This document shows positions 35,498 to 44,915 of a stretch of DNA of 64,000 bases, piece by piece. This stretch comes from Saprospiraceae bacterium (GTDB taxonomy: Bacteria; Bacteroidota; Bacteroidia; Chitinophagales; Saprospiraceae): positions 62,239 to 126,238 of the forward strand of contig JANWXM010000002.1 of the NCBI GenBank assembly GCA_025055285.1. The letters are read 5' to 3'. The notes under the pieces were generated by a model. It was not told the origin of the DNA. It worked only from the letters and a program-made list of their open reading frames with translations, and made no database searches. Position numbers and translations under genes: made by a program. Numbering within the stretch: position 1 is the stretch's first letter; every line of letters starts with the position of its first letter.

Positions 35498-35505
35498 CAA
35501 AGTTA
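35498..35505 (-). promoter_or_regulatory. -7 element (TAacTTTG) of the DUF4230 gene
   Basis: TAACTTTG on the minus strand gives a leader of about 65 bases to the ATG at 35427. The divergent ABC-F gene has the near match TACCTTCG at 35517-35524. Confidence 0.5.
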
Positions 35506-35532
35506 CAACACTGCCGTACCTTCGCTGCTGTT

Positions 35533-37461
35533 ATGCTTAGCCTAAATAATCTCTACGTTCAGTACGGCGATCGAATACTTTTAAACGGTATAAGCCTTTC
35601 CGTCAAACCCGGAGAGCGGATTGGACTAGTAGGCCGAAATGGTGCAGGTAAGTCTACCCTGCTTAAAATCATTGCTGGCGAAATGTCGCCTCATGAAGGG
35701 CAAGTAATTAAACCTGCGCGCTTCACGATTGGCTACTTGCATCAAGATATGCTATTGCCCAAGGGTAAGACAGTGCTTGAGGAAGCTATGACGGCATTCA
35801 GCGAAGTCTTGACCTTGGAGGAAGAACTACGAGGTCTTCAAAACGCCCTAGTCCAGCGCTGCGACTACGAGACCGAGGAATATCATCGCCTGCTAGGGCA
35901 AATAGGAGACATTACCGAACGTCTTCACCAGTTAGGACAGCAAACTACCACCGCCCACGCAGAGCGCGTGCTGACTGGATTGGGCTTTCGACATACCGAC
36001 ATGAATCGCCTTACCGACGAACTTTCCGGCGGTTGGCAAATGCGTGTAGAATTGGCCAAAATCTTGTTGCGTCAACCCGACCTCATCCTCCTCGATGAGC
36101 CGACGAATCACCTAGATATCGAAAGTATTCTGTGGCTTGAAGAGTGGCTCAACCGATATCCAGGGATGCTTATTGTCATTAGTCACGACCGCCGCTTCTT
36201 AGACAACGTCACCAACCGCACAATAGAGATCGTTCTCGGGCGCATAGAAGACTACAAAGTCCCTTATTCTCAATATGTTCAACTTAGCGCCGAACGCCGA
36301 CAAAGGCTACAGGCAGCCTACGAAAACCAGCAACGCTTCATCGCAGAGCGCGAACGCACCATCGCTCGCTTCATTGCCAAGGCTACAAAGAGCAGAGCTG
36401 CTCAAAGCATGCAGAAGCAATTAGACCGGATAGAGCGCATCGAAATTGAGGAGCAAGATGTGGCGGTCATGCGGGTGCGTTTTCCCGAGGCTCCTCGCTC
36501 CGGAGAGATCGTGGCTAAGGCCGAAAATTTATCCAAACGCTACGGGGATCTTAGGGTGCTGGAAAACATAGACTTTCAAATTGTGCGCGGCGAGCGTGTG
36601 GCTTTTGTAGGCCAAAACGGTCAAGGCAAAACTACTCTGGCCAAAATCCTCATTGGACAGGAGTCACCTACCTCTGGAAAAGTGTCGCTAGGCTATAACG
36701 TTAGCATTGGCTATTATGCTCAAAACCAAGCAGAAACGCTCAATCCTCAGCTCACAGTTTTAGAAACAATGGAGCTAAATAGCCCTCCTGAAATGCGCCC
36801 CCGCTTGCGAACTATTTTGGGCGCTTTTCTCTTCAGCGGCGATGATGTCAACAAAAAGGTGGTTGCCCTTTCAGGTGGCGAACGTGCTCGCTTAGCCCTG
36901 GCCTGTATGCTCCTGCGTCCTTTCAATTTTTTGGTTCTTGACGAACCCACAAATCACTTGGACATGCTCTCCAAGGATGTATTAAAACAAGCATTGCTTG
37001 AATATAACGGCACGCTTCTAGTCGTTAGTCACGACCGCGAATTTTTGAGCGGCCTTACCAACCGCACCCTTGAGTTCCGAAATGGCCAATTGCGCGAATA
37101 CTTAGGCGATGTCAATTACTTCCTAGAAAAACGCCAATTGGACAACATGCGCCAAGTAGAGTTGCGTACACCTCAGCATAGTGGTACACCTGAACACTCT
37201 GCTACACCTAAGCGGTCGAATCAAGCTGCATCTGCTCGTTCGTCCGAAGATAAGAAGCAATTACAGCGGCAACTTCAGCGAGCAGAAAAGCGCATCACTG
37301 AGATCGAAGCCGAACTTAAAAAGATGGAGGCCCTTATGGAACAACCAGACTTCTACACCCGCTCCGATTATCAGCAAATCCTGGAGCGCTACTACGCTGC
37401 ACGCAAAGAACTTGAGCACTACTATACCGAATGGGAAACGGCTGTAGAGCAGTTGAGCTAG
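35533..37461 (+). CDS. ABC-F family ATPase (Uup/EttA-like)
   Basis: ABC-F proteins have two ATPase domains and no membrane part; most act on ribosomes. The 642-residue product has Walker A GRNGAGKST (about 36-44) and GQNGQGKTT (about 360-368), two signatures (LSGGWQMRVELAK, LSGGERARLALA) and two LLDEPTNHLD-type Walker B motifs. The linker between the domains is charged and helical. A coiled-coil C-terminal extension (residues about 560-642) follows a Thr/Pro/Ser linker, as in Uup. The start at 35533 encodes MLSLNNLYVQYGD; the upstream frame of 55 codons overlaps the divergent gene and is not supported. Confidence 0.93.
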   Translation: MLSLNNLYVQYGDRILLNGISLSVKPGERIGLVGRNGAGKSTLLKIIAGEMSPHEGQVIKPARFTIGYLHQDMLLPKGKTVLEEAMTAFSEVLTLEEELRGLQNALVQRCDYETEEYHRLLGQIGDITERLHQLGQQTTTAHAERVLTGLGFRHTDMNRLTDELSGGWQMRVELAKILLRQPDLILLDEPTNHLDIESILWLEEWLNRYPGMLIVISHDRRFLDNVTNRTIEIVLGRIEDYKVPYSQYVQLSAERRQRLQAAYENQQRFIAERERTIARFIAKATKSRAAQSMQKQLDRIERIEIEEQDVAVMRVRFPEAPRSGEIVAKAENLSKRYGDLRVLENIDFQIVRGERVAFVGQNGQGKTTLAKILIGQESPTSGKVSLGYNVSIGYYAQNQAETLNPQLTVLETMELNSPPEMRPRLRTILGAFLFSGDDVNKKVVALSGGERARLALACMLLRPFNFLVLDEPTNHLDMLSKDVLKQALLEYNGTLLVVSHDREFLSGLTNRTLEFRNGQLREYLGDVNYFLEKRQLDNMRQVELRTPQHSGTPEHSATPKRSNQAASARSSEDKKQLQRQLQRAEKRITEIEAELKKMEALMEQPDFYTRSDYQQILERYYAARKELEHYYTEWETAVEQLS

Positions 37462-37639
37462 GACAATAAATCTTCGCTAAACCTGCTATACTTCTCAGCG
37501 CATTTCGCAGCAGCACAGTAGAGGTTTCGGCAGCTGAAACGGTGGGTTAGAAGAGTTCTCCGGAAAAGATATCCTCGCTTTCGAAAATTAGTCAGGTTCA
37601 TGAGCAAGTATGCTCAACATCCCGTGAAAGCCGTCTTCA

Positions 37640-38224
37640 TCATTTCAGGCGCAGAATGTTGCCTTTCACATAACAGGCTCGGCAGCGCGGCTCATATCGA
37701 TCTTTTTCACCCAAGAGCACCACGTCCTCTTCCTGGGTCAATCGATAAGAGTGCGTCGCCAAATTGCCACAATGCACACAGATGGCATGGACTTTAGTAA
37801 CATACTCTGCTATAGCAAGCAGAGCCGGCATAGGACCAAAGGGACGGCCACGGTAGTCCATGTCTAGTCCAGCTACGATGACGCGGATTCCCCGAAGAGC
37901 TAATTGATGGCATACCTCTGGCAATTTATAGTCGAAAAACTGCCCTTCGTCAATGCCCACGACAGACGTTTCCGGATGCAAGTCGAGCAATTCTTCTGAG
38001 TGTTCAATAGGTTTGGCAAAAAGAGAAGTCGTATCATGGGAGACAATGTTCGAAACGCCGTAGCGAGTGTCTATCATCGGCTTGAAGACTTCTACGCGCA
38101 GGTCAGCAATGCGGGCTCGTCGCAAGCGGCGGATAAGTTCCTCCGTTTTGCCTGAAAACATGCATCCGCAAATGACCTCTACCCAGCCAGTGCGCCGTCC
38201 TTTAAAAAAGGGCTCAAGAAACAT
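37640..38224 (-). CDS. tdk: Thymidine kinase
   Basis: Type II thymidine kinase phosphorylates thymidine for salvage. The 194-residue product has the P-loop [11 protein letters not shown] near residue 20, DEGQFFD near 92 and the lasso region with zinc ligands CVHC and CRAC near 148 and 182. The N-terminal phrase [20 protein letters not shown] is typical for Bacteroidota. A TAGGTTTG promoter element lies only five bases before the ATG, which suggests a leaderless mRNA. Confidence 0.95.
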   Translation of the reverse strand: MFLEPFFKGRRTGWVEVICGCMFSGKTEELIRRLRRARIADLRVEVFKPMIDTRYGVSNIVSHDTTSLFAKPIEHSEELLDLHPETSVVGIDEGQFFDYKLPEVCHQLALRGIRVIVAGLDMDYRGRPFGPMPALLAIAEYVTKVHAICVHCGNLATHSYRLTQEEDVVLLGEKDRYEPRCRACYVKGNILRLK

Positions 38225-38229
38225 CGAGG

Positions 38230-38237
38230 CAAACCTA
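38230..38237 (-). promoter_or_regulatory. -7 element (TAggTTTG) of tdk
   Basis: TAGGTTTG on the minus strand ends five bases before the tdk ATG. Confidence 0.55.
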
Positions 38238-38317
38238 TCGAACTCCTGACTTTTTTGGAACTTCGCCGCCTGAAATTTATCTTTCTGCTCCGCCTGCTCA
38301 CATAAAATTAACCTCGC

Positions 38318-39010
38318 ATGGACTTGTACAAAGCGAAGATCTTCCTAGATAAAATTAATCGCGAGTATGCTCGCATGAGCAAAGACCCGGAAAACATCAT
38401 GCGCATCGACATAGACATCATGCTTGCCTATGTGCGCGATCTATACGATGCACTGTTATCTGAACCTTCTCCGCCCATGACGTCGCCGCCTCGCGAAACA
38501 CCTGCGCGACCTACTCAACCTCAAGCCCGCTCTGCTCCACCACCTACGGCGCCAGCACCCGAAGTTGCTCCTCCTCCGGCGGTAGAGCCGCCCGCACCAA
38601 GCATGGCCAACGTAGTTAAAGACACTGAGCCACTCCCTCAGATAAAACCCACGCCACCACCGCCTTCTACTACTCCACCGCCCAGCTTCCCCACTCCGCC
38701 ACCTGAAGCAGAAGTACTTTTCGAGCACAAACAGGCGGTCGAACTGTCGGAAAAACTCTCCGAACTTCCTATAACCGACCTGCGAAAGGCCATCGGCCTC
38801 AACGATAGGCTCCTCCTCATTCGCGAACTCTTTGGCGGAGATAGTGAAGCCTTCGAACGCACGGTTAATACGCTTAACAGCTTGTCTTCCATGGAGCAAG
38901 CTAAAGCCTTCTTGTTAGAACATTGTGTAATGCGCTACCGTTGGACAGATAAGAAACGCATGGATACTGCCAAGAAATTTATTAAACTAGTGCGTCGTCG
39001 CTACGCGTGA
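38318..39010 (+). CDS. Proline-rich linker protein of unknown function
   Basis: The 230-residue protein has three parts: a helical N-terminus (residues 1-48), a Pro/Ala/Thr-rich disordered linker (about 49-130) and a helical C-terminus (about 140-230) containing [18 protein letters not shown]. That C-terminal phrase recurs in unnamed Bacteroidota proteins as far as I recall. No signal peptide is seen. The TGA stop overlaps the start of the FAD oxidoreductase gene in a TGATG arrangement, so the two are translated from one mRNA. Function is unknown. Confidence 0.75.
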   Translation: MDLYKAKIFLDKINREYARMSKDPENIMRIDIDIMLAYVRDLYDALLSEPSPPMTSPPRETPARPTQPQARSAPPPTAPAPEVAPPPAVEPPAPSMANVVKDTEPLPQIKPTPPPPSTTPPPSFPTPPPEAEVLFEHKQAVELSEKLSELPITDLRKAIGLNDRLLLIRELFGGDSEAFERTVNTLNSLSSMEQAKAFLLEHCVMRYRWTDKKRMDTAKKFIKLVRRRYA

Positions 39011-40035
39011 TGCGCATTCTAATTGTCGGTCAGGGTCTTGCGGGAACAGTGCTGTCGTGGGCTCTCCTACAACGCGGCGCCGAAGTTTGGGTAGCGGAAG
39101 GCGACCTGGCACATCCGGCCTCGACGGCAGCAGCAGGTCTCATCAACCCGGTGACGGGCAAGCTTTACGTCAAGACTTGGCAATATGACGACTTTTTCCC
39201 TATAGCAAAGCGTTTTTACGCCGAAATGGAGGCAGCTTTGCGAATCTGCGTATGGTCAGACGTACGCGTGTTGCGCCTCCTCGATACGCCTAAATCCGTC
39301 AACGATTGGGAAGCGCGTCAAAGCGACCCAGCATATGCAGGGTTGCTTTCTACTGTGGTCCACGCGGGTTCATGGCAGCCTTACCTACATCACCCTGGAC
39401 CTTGGGGAGAGACGCGAGGTGCAGCGCGAGTAGATCTCCCTCTCTTACTTAGCGCATTTCGCGCGTATCTGCTCGAGAAAGGCCTCTTTTTGTCTGAGAA
39501 AATTTCTCCTGAAGAGATTACTAAGTTGGCTCAGGAGTACGAGGTTGTCATCTTCTGTGAAGGTTGGCGCGGGGCGTTAAATCCCTTTTTTCCAAATTTG
39601 CCTTGGCGGCTCACAGTGGGCGAAGCTCTGCTTGTTCGTCTTTTACATCCGAATGCCGCCTCGCTCTGCGACGTCGTGAAGAAAAACCTCCTGCTTATCC
39701 CTTTGGGCGATGCATATGTGTGGGCAGGCGCTACTTACCGGCACTGGTTCCCTTCCATGCCCATCCCTGAGCCCAGGCCTGAGGCTCTTGAGAAAGAAGT
39801 GCGTCAACTACTGCGCGTGCCGTTTGAAGTTGTGCGCGTCATCAGCGGAATTCGGCCAACCGTGCGCGACCGCCGCCCACTCATTGGAGAGAGTAGCCTG
39901 CAACCTAATTTTTTTCTATTCAATGGTTTAGGAACTAAAGGCGCCTTGCTCGCCCCCTATTGGGCCGAACATTTTGCCTCACATCTGCTAGAAGGTGTCC
40001 CTCTGTCGCCTATTGTTCACATTCACCGATCTTGA
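39010..40035 (+). CDS. FAD-dependent oxidoreductase, DAO family
   Basis: The 341-residue flavoprotein has the dinucleotide motif IVGQGLAGTVLS at the N-terminus and AEGD ending the second strand. TAAAGLINPVTGKLYVKTW is typical of the DAO (D-amino acid oxidase-like) group. The C-terminal part (VISGIRPTVRDRRPLIG, LFNGLGTKGALLAPYWAE) matches the end of the FAD domain. The substrate is probably a secondary or tertiary amine, but none can be assigned. It overlaps the upstream proline-rich gene by one base and the convergent DUF2520 gene by 13 bases. Confidence 0.88.
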   Translation: MRILIVGQGLAGTVLSWALLQRGAEVWVAEGDLAHPASTAAAGLINPVTGKLYVKTWQYDDFFPIAKRFYAEMEAALRICVWSDVRVLRLLDTPKSVNDWEARQSDPAYAGLLSTVVHAGSWQPYLHHPGPWGETRGAARVDLPLLLSAFRAYLLEKGLFLSEKISPEEITKLAQEYEVVIFCEGWRGALNPFFPNLPWRLTVGEALLVRLLHPNAASLCDVVKKNLLLIPLGDAYVWAGATYRHWFPSMPIPEPRPEALEKEVRQLLRVPFEVVRVISGIRPTVRDRRPLIGESSLQPNFFLFNGLGTKGALLAPYWAEHFASHLLEGVPLSPIVHIHRS

Positions 40036-40850
40036 ACGGGCATTTCTTCTTCTGAAGTAAGGCCCTCTAAGTCTAGCGCAGGATTAATGCTGCGCGACAT
40101 GTTTACATACAAAGCATGCCACAAGGGGTGAGTCTGTAGCCAGCGCAAATGGCGCTGAATGGTATAGCGATCACCTCGAATTGCAGGACCTGTCTGCATC
40201 ACTTCGGGCGAGTCTGCCAGCGCCTTAAGTACTGTTTCCTCCATCAGCGGATGCAACAACTCAAAAGGTAAATCCTGCTGCTTCATAATTCGTTCGGCTA
40301 TTGCAAAACAATGGTTAGCAAAATTGTTGGCGAAAACCGCTGCGATGTGGAGCACAGCGCGTTGTTCGTCATTAATGTGATAAACCACGTTTCCAATGAT
40401 CTTAGCAATCTTTTTTAGCAGCAGTAAGTCCTCTGGGCTACCGGCGTCTATACAAAAAGGTATTTTCGACCACAGCGGCATGCGCTCGGCCGAAAAGGAT
40501 TGCAAAGGATAGAATACACCATAACGGCGACACCAAGGAGCCAAAATGTCTGTAGGAGTAGCTCCAGAAGTATGCGTATACAGAGCATGCGGCGCATAAG
40601 AGGCTAATTGCGACCCAATCTCTGCTACAGCATCGTCGCGTATTGCCAGAATAACCCAATCGGCATCAGGATAAATGTCAGACCATTGGTCCGACCAACT
40701 TACTCGAAGTTCATGGGCTAGCATTTGAGCAGCCTGAGCCGAGCGATTGAGTATCTGTACAAGACGTAGATGCTTGGTGCACAGACGGCGACCCAAATGA
40801 GTAGCAATGCGGCCAGCGCCGACTAGAACAATGCGAGAGGGCAAATCCAT
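40023..40850 (-). CDS. Rossmann-fold protein with DUF2520 domain
   Basis: The 275-residue product starts with a Rossmann dinucleotide-binding segment (RIVLVGAGRIATHLG) and has LQSFS and AAVFANNFANHCF further on, typical of the Rossmann-like plus DUF2520 family. These proteins resemble ketopantoate or pyrroline-carboxylate reductases, but their reaction is unknown to me. I start at the ATG at 40850; the 13-codon extension is not supported by the family. It is the last gene of a minus-strand trio starting with the GHMP kinase. Confidence 0.88.
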   Translation of the reverse strand: MDLPSRIVLVGAGRIATHLGRRLCTKHLRLVQILNRSAQAAQMLAHELRVSWSDQWSDIYPDADWVILAIRDDAVAEIGSQLASYAPHALYTHTSGATPTDILAPWCRRYGVFYPLQSFSAERMPLWSKIPFCIDAGSPEDLLLLKKIAKIIGNVVYHINDEQRAVLHIAAVFANNFANHCFAIAERIMKQQDLPFELLHPLMEETVLKALADSPEVMQTGPAIRGDRYTIQRHLRWLQTHPLWHALYVNMSRSINPALDLEGLTSEEEMPVQDR

Positions 40851-40897
40851 GACAATTGTAGGCTTATGCAACAGATGGAAAATGGCCAAGTTTCTTA

Positions 40898-41389
40898 CTA
40901 GTGCTGTGCCAAAACGACGAGAAGCGTACTTTGTTCTGGGCTTAGAATGCGATCCACGCGAATGAAGATACCGGGTTGTAGTTCTGTATCTTCACCTAAT
41001 CGCATGCCAGGACGAACGGCCTCGATGGCATCAGCCCAGGCCTTGAGTGGTGCTTGCTGAGGCGAAAATGTGCTTAGGAAAGTCAGTTGGCGCACAGCTT
41101 CTTTTAGCCACAGAGAATCTACGTAACGGCTGAAGTCTCCTTTCACCGTGAAGCGAAACTCTTGGCGAGTATCCCGGCAAACCTCCTGAAAAATTTCCAA
41201 GTATACCTGCGTATCGAGCAGAAGGCTTTCTATCGATTGAGTACCCTGACGTTCAAAGTGATATTTCAATACGTGAGGCAGATTTGAGCTGAAGATTGGC
41301 TCTGGTCGGTAAGGACACTTAGGTGCAGGAGGGGAACTTGTACATGCCCACCCTAGCAGAAGGCCAAGGGCAAAAAATAGACGTTCCAT
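40898..41389 (-). CDS. Putative lipoprotein of unknown function
   Basis: The 163-residue protein has a hydrophobic leader LFFALGLLLGWAC with a cysteine at residue 16. The segment GWAC is an imperfect lipobox because Trp occupies an unusual position. The mature part has no known domain and looks alpha/beta. It lies between the GHMP kinase gene (42 bases upstream) and the DUF2520 gene (47 bases downstream), so it is probably in one operon with them. Export is likely; function is unknown. Confidence 0.7.
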   Translation of the reverse strand: MERLFFALGLLLGWACTSSPPAPKCPYRPEPIFSSNLPHVLKYHFERQGTQSIESLLLDTQVYLEIFQEVCRDTRQEFRFTVKGDFSRYVDSLWLKEAVRQLTFLSTFSPQQAPLKAWADAIEAVRPGMRLGEDTELQPGIFIRVDRILSPEQSTLLVVLAQH

Positions 41390-41431
41390 AGAAAGATAAA
41401 CTCGATTTCAACCGAGAGGCCTGAGGTTTTT

Positions 41432-42310
41432 TTACAGTGTTAACACAGGAATCAACGGCGCGTTTTGTGCTCGCTTTTGAACCTGTGAATGCTCTTTCCC
41501 AAAGATAAGCAAGAAACCTCCTCCGCCGGCGCCGCAGAGTTTAAAGAGCACTTCTCCATTTTCCAGCGCCTGAGCCCAAGGCTGGCGCCAGCGACTAGGT
41601 ATCATGGGCTGAAAATGCTTCCATTGGAAAGCTGACACGACTCCTAAGTTTGGCCAAATGTCTTCACCCCGACCGGCTAGCCAAGCGTCTATAAGCGCCT
41701 CGTGGGCGGGTAAAAGTTCTCTTTCTATCTGGGCAGAAAAGGCTTGTTGGCGACATTTTTCGAGAAATTCTTGCACAAATGGTCCAGTCTGTCGCGCTTG
41801 GCCCGTGTCTAGTAAGAATACCTGTGGCGGCGGCAGTTGCCAAGGGCGCTGTTCAAAAAAGTGAGGTTGCCCGTGCTGAACAAGGATAGGCCGACGGGTG
41901 TAACTGGTCAAGGGATCAAGACCCGAGCTTTTGCCGTGAAAATAACTTTCCATCTGGGCAAACACCCGTTGAAGAGCCGTCAACTCGGTAGCCTTTGACG
42001 ACGCATAGCGGTCGTAAACCGCCGCACACAGCGCTCCAGAGCTGCCCAGACCATAACCCATCGGAATGTCGGAAAAGAAAACTAGTCCCTTTGTCACATC
42101 CTGCTGGAAAGCAGCCACATCGATTTCTGGTATTTGCTGAAGAACACGGCTACGGGCAAATTCGCGCAACGTCTCGCGTAAGAAGTTGCTGCTGGAGGAT
42201 ATAGACCAGGCCCACTCACCGCCGAATCGTTCAAAGGGCAAAGAGAGTGCCCGAGCGCCCACTAAGACGACGTACTCGCCAAACAGCAAAACCTTTGCCG
42301 GATACCTCAT
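41432..42310 (-). CDS. GHMP-family kinase, mevalonate kinase-like (GYDIA type)
   Basis: GHMP kinases phosphorylate small alcohols such as mevalonate. The 292-residue product has the N-terminal motif AKVLLFGEYVVLVG, the ATP-binding loop GYGLGSSGALCAAV near residue 85, and the third motif KLCGAGGGGFLLIF near 260. Bacteroidota genomes carry a related GYDIA-type group that is annotated near mevalonate or lipid genes; the substrate is not settled. A TACCTTTG element ends eight bases before the ATG, giving a nearly leaderless message and heading a three-gene operon. Confidence 0.87.
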   Translation of the reverse strand: MRYPAKVLLFGEYVVLVGARALSLPFERFGGEWAWSISSSSNFLRETLREFARSRVLQQIPEIDVAAFQQDVTKGLVFFSDIPMGYGLGSSGALCAAVYDRYASSKATELTALQRVFAQMESYFHGKSSGLDPLTSYTRRPILVQHGQPHFFEQRPWQLPPPQVFLLDTGQARQTGPFVQEFLEKCRQQAFSAQIERELLPAHEALIDAWLAGRGEDIWPNLGVVSAFQWKHFQPMIPSRWRQPWAQALENGEVLFKLCGAGGGGFLLIFGKEHSQVQKRAQNAPLIPVLTL

Positions 42311-42318
42311 TCAAAGGG

Positions 42319-42326
42319 CAAAGGTA
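42319..42326 (-). promoter_or_regulatory. -7 element (TAccTTTG) of the GHMP kinase operon
   Basis: TACCTTTG on the minus strand lies eight bases before the kinase ATG at 42310. The divergent rsmB-like promoter is 47 bases away. Confidence 0.6.
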
Positions 42327-42373
42327 GACTAGGACAAGTCTTAATGCATGGCAAATCGTTCAAGTGCGTATCG

Positions 42374-42381
42374 TAGCTTTG
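42374..42381 (+). promoter_or_regulatory. -7 element (TAgcTTTG) of the rsmB-like gene
   Basis: TAGCTTTG ends nine bases before the ATG at 42391. It supports that start over an ATG-like codon at 42364, which would lie upstream of the transcript. Confidence 0.6.
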
Positions 42382-42390
42382 CCGGCACAC

Positions 42391-43620
42391 ATGTCCACGC
42401 CCACGTTCTCTTCTGTTCGGCCTTTGCTGGTACGCGCTGTCGCCCAAGCGCTGTGGACTATTTTTATGGAAAATCAATATGCTGACCGCGTCGTAGAACG
42501 CGTACTGCGCCAAAACCCAAAAGCGGGAAGCCGCGACCGCGCCTTTATTGCCGAAACGACCTATGAAGTGGTGCGCTATTACCGACTTTATAGCGCTCTT
42601 TTAGGCACGGAGCCGCGTACAGAACGACATTTCTGGCAACTAGTGGGCATCCATTTATTACTACAGACGAATCATGAAGAGGCCCTTCGGCTTTCCGAAA
42701 TGCATGGCTTAGACCCACAGGCCATCCGCCAGAAGGCAGCGATGCTTCGCCAGCAACGCGTCTACCGCGAAAGTGTGCCTGACTGGTTGGATGCATTAGG
42801 CGAACAACAGTTAGGCGACCAATGGGAGGAAACCTTGCTCTGGCTTAATCGTCCAGCACAAGTAGTTTTGCGCACCAATCGACTGAAAATCCATCGAGAC
42901 TTGCTCCAACAACGCCTCAAAAGTGAAGGTATTGAAACACGTCCACATGGAGCAGCAGACGCCCTAGTGTTGCTACGACGCCAAAATGTTTTTGCTACTC
43001 AAGCCTTTCAAGAAGGGCTTTTCGAGGTGCAAGACTATAGCAGTCAACAAGTAGCGCCGCTCCTCGATGTCCAACCTGGCATGCGCGTGGTAGATGCATG
43101 TGCGGGTGGCGGAGGAAAGACTCTTCATCTAGCCGCGCTCATGCAGGGAAAGGGGACCATTATCGCCCTCGACACATTAGCCTGGAAATTAGAAGAATTG
43201 CGCAAACGGGCCCGCCGCGCAGGAGCGCAGAACATTGAAACGCGCCTCATTGAAAACAACAAGACCATCAAGCGTCTTTACGAAAGTGCTGACCGCCTGC
43301 TCCTAGATGTGCCGTGTAGCGGAATCGGTGTCCTTCGCCGAAATCCAGATAGCAAGTGGAAGTTATCTCCCGAATTTATAAAAAACCTTGAGCAAATTCA
43401 GCAAAATATTCTACAACAATACTCTCGTATTACCCGCCCTGGCGGCCTGATGGTCTATGCGACTTGTAGTCTGTTGCCCTCAGAAAATCAGCATCAAGTG
43501 AGGACCTTCTTAAAGTCTCCTGTAGGTCAAAATTTCGAACTTTGTGTTGAAAAGACAATTTGGCCCCAAGACGAAGGCTTTGATGGCTTCTACGTAGCGC
43601 TATTTAGGCGAAAAAACTAG
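42391..43620 (+). CDS. RsmB/NOP family RNA m5C methyltransferase
   Basis: This family methylates C5 of cytosine in rRNA or tRNA using SAM. The 409-residue product has an N-terminal helical NusB-like part (about 1-150). The catalytic domain has the SAM site DACAGGGGKTLHLAAL near residue 228, PCSGIGVLRRNP near 308 (motif IV with one Cys) and ATCSLLPSENQ near 356 (motif VI with the second Cys). The order fits RsmB, which methylates C967 of 16S rRNA, but the exact target cannot be told. A helicase gene follows after 38 bases. Confidence 0.88.
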   Translation: MSTPTFSSVRPLLVRAVAQALWTIFMENQYADRVVERVLRQNPKAGSRDRAFIAETTYEVVRYYRLYSALLGTEPRTERHFWQLVGIHLLLQTNHEEALRLSEMHGLDPQAIRQKAAMLRQQRVYRESVPDWLDALGEQQLGDQWEETLLWLNRPAQVVLRTNRLKIHRDLLQQRLKSEGIETRPHGAADALVLLRRQNVFATQAFQEGLFEVQDYSSQQVAPLLDVQPGMRVVDACAGGGGKTLHLAALMQGKGTIIALDTLAWKLEELRKRARRAGAQNIETRLIENNKTIKRLYESADRLLLDVPCSGIGVLRRNPDSKWKLSPEFIKNLEQIQQNILQQYSRITRPGGLMVYATCSLLPSENQHQVRTFLKSPVGQNFELCVEKTIWPQDEGFDGFYVALFRRKN

Positions 43621-43658
43621 CGAACCTGATTTTCGTTAGGTTTAAAGGTCGTGCTCTC

Positions 43659-44915
43659 ATGCGTTTTGAAAAATATCCGATTGCTGAAGAAATTAAGCAG
43701 AATTTAGCTGATCTCGGTTGGAGACGACCAACAGACATTCAATACAAAGCCATTCCGCATATCTTGAGCGGTGAAGACGTCTTAGCGGTGGCACAAACGG
43801 GTACAGGCAAGACTGCAGCATTTGCTATACCCATCGTACACCTGCTACATGAGGCGAAGCGATCGTCGCGCTCCGACGGTGTTCGCTGTGTAGTTTTAGA
43901 GCCCACGCGTGAGTTAGCAGTGCAAATTGCAAAGGTTTTTCAAGCATTGGCTCGCCACACTCGCGTGCGCGTGCTCGATTTGTTTGGTGGTGTGGAGCAA
44001 GAACCCCAAATTGCTCGCCTCTTGAAAGGCGTAGATGTGGTTGTAGCAACTCCTGGCCGCCTTTTCGACTTACATGCCCAGGGATATTTGCCCTTAGACA
44101 AAGTGTGCATCCTCGCCGTAGACGAAGCAGATCGCATGCTCCAATTAGGCTTCTTACAAGATATTCAAGATTTAATAAAACGGCTGCCTCGTCGTCGTCA
44201 GACGTTATTTTTTTCCGCTACGCTCGACACCGACATCAAACGACTGGCTTACTCATTGGTGCGCAGCAATGCTATACGCATCCAGATCTCTCCTCAGGAT
44301 CCGGTATCGAAAAACGTGCAACATGCAGTGGTCTTCATTCGCCAGGAAGATAAGCGTTTCTTCTTGGAACGCTTCTTGCGCGAACATCCAGAGAAGAAGG
44401 TGCTGGTCTTTGTGCGCACGCGCGTGAGGGCCGAACGCGTCCAAAAGGCCATGGAACGCGTTGGGCTGCAGGCGCTCTATCTTCATGGAGCCAAAAATCA
44501 GCACGAACGCTTACAAACCTTAGAGGCCTTCCGCAACGGCACTGTGCGCACCCTCATTGCTACCGACGTAAGCGCACGCGGTATCGACATCCCAGACGTA
44601 GACTACGTTATCAATTATGACCTACCTGAAGCCGCAGAAAACTACGTACACCGCGTCGGCCGTACTGGACGCGGACAACGCAAAGGTCAGGCGTTATCTT
44701 TCTGCAGTGATGAGGAGAGAGCCCTCCTTCAGCGCATTGAAGCCTACTTAGGTAAAAAAATTGCCGTTCTAGAGGTAGACGACGAAACTTATGCCGAAAC
44801 GCTGCGCTTAAGCGAGGATGTACCTGATAAGTGGCGCGATATTATGGCTGAAATAGAAGCCGCTGAGAAGTGGTTTGAAGGAAGGCGAAGAAGCAAGAAG
44901 GCAAATTCTTCCTGA
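43659..44915 (+). CDS. DEAD-box RNA helicase
   Basis: The 418-residue ATP-dependent helicase has the Q motif region RRPTDIQ, motif I AQTGTGKT, PTRELAVQI, motif II DEADRM, motif III FFSAT, and in the second half RGIDIPDVDYVINYDLP and HRVGRTGR. It resembles RhlE. A basic tail (GRRRSKKANSS) may bind RNA. The gene is 38 bases after the rsmB-like gene and its stop overlaps the next start as TGATG. A role in ribosome assembly or mRNA decay is likely from the family. Confidence 0.95.
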   Translation: MRFEKYPIAEEIKQNLADLGWRRPTDIQYKAIPHILSGEDVLAVAQTGTGKTAAFAIPIVHLLHEAKRSSRSDGVRCVVLEPTRELAVQIAKVFQALARHTRVRVLDLFGGVEQEPQIARLLKGVDVVVATPGRLFDLHAQGYLPLDKVCILAVDEADRMLQLGFLQDIQDLIKRLPRRRQTLFFSATLDTDIKRLAYSLVRSNAIRIQISPQDPVSKNVQHAVVFIRQEDKRFFLERFLREHPEKKVLVFVRTRVRAERVQKAMERVGLQALYLHGAKNQHERLQTLEAFRNGTVRTLIATDVSARGIDIPDVDYVINYDLPEAAENYVHRVGRTGRGQRKGQALSFCSDEERALLQRIEAYLGKKIAVLEVDDETYAETLRLSEDVPDKWRDIMAEIEAAEKWFEGRRRSKKANSS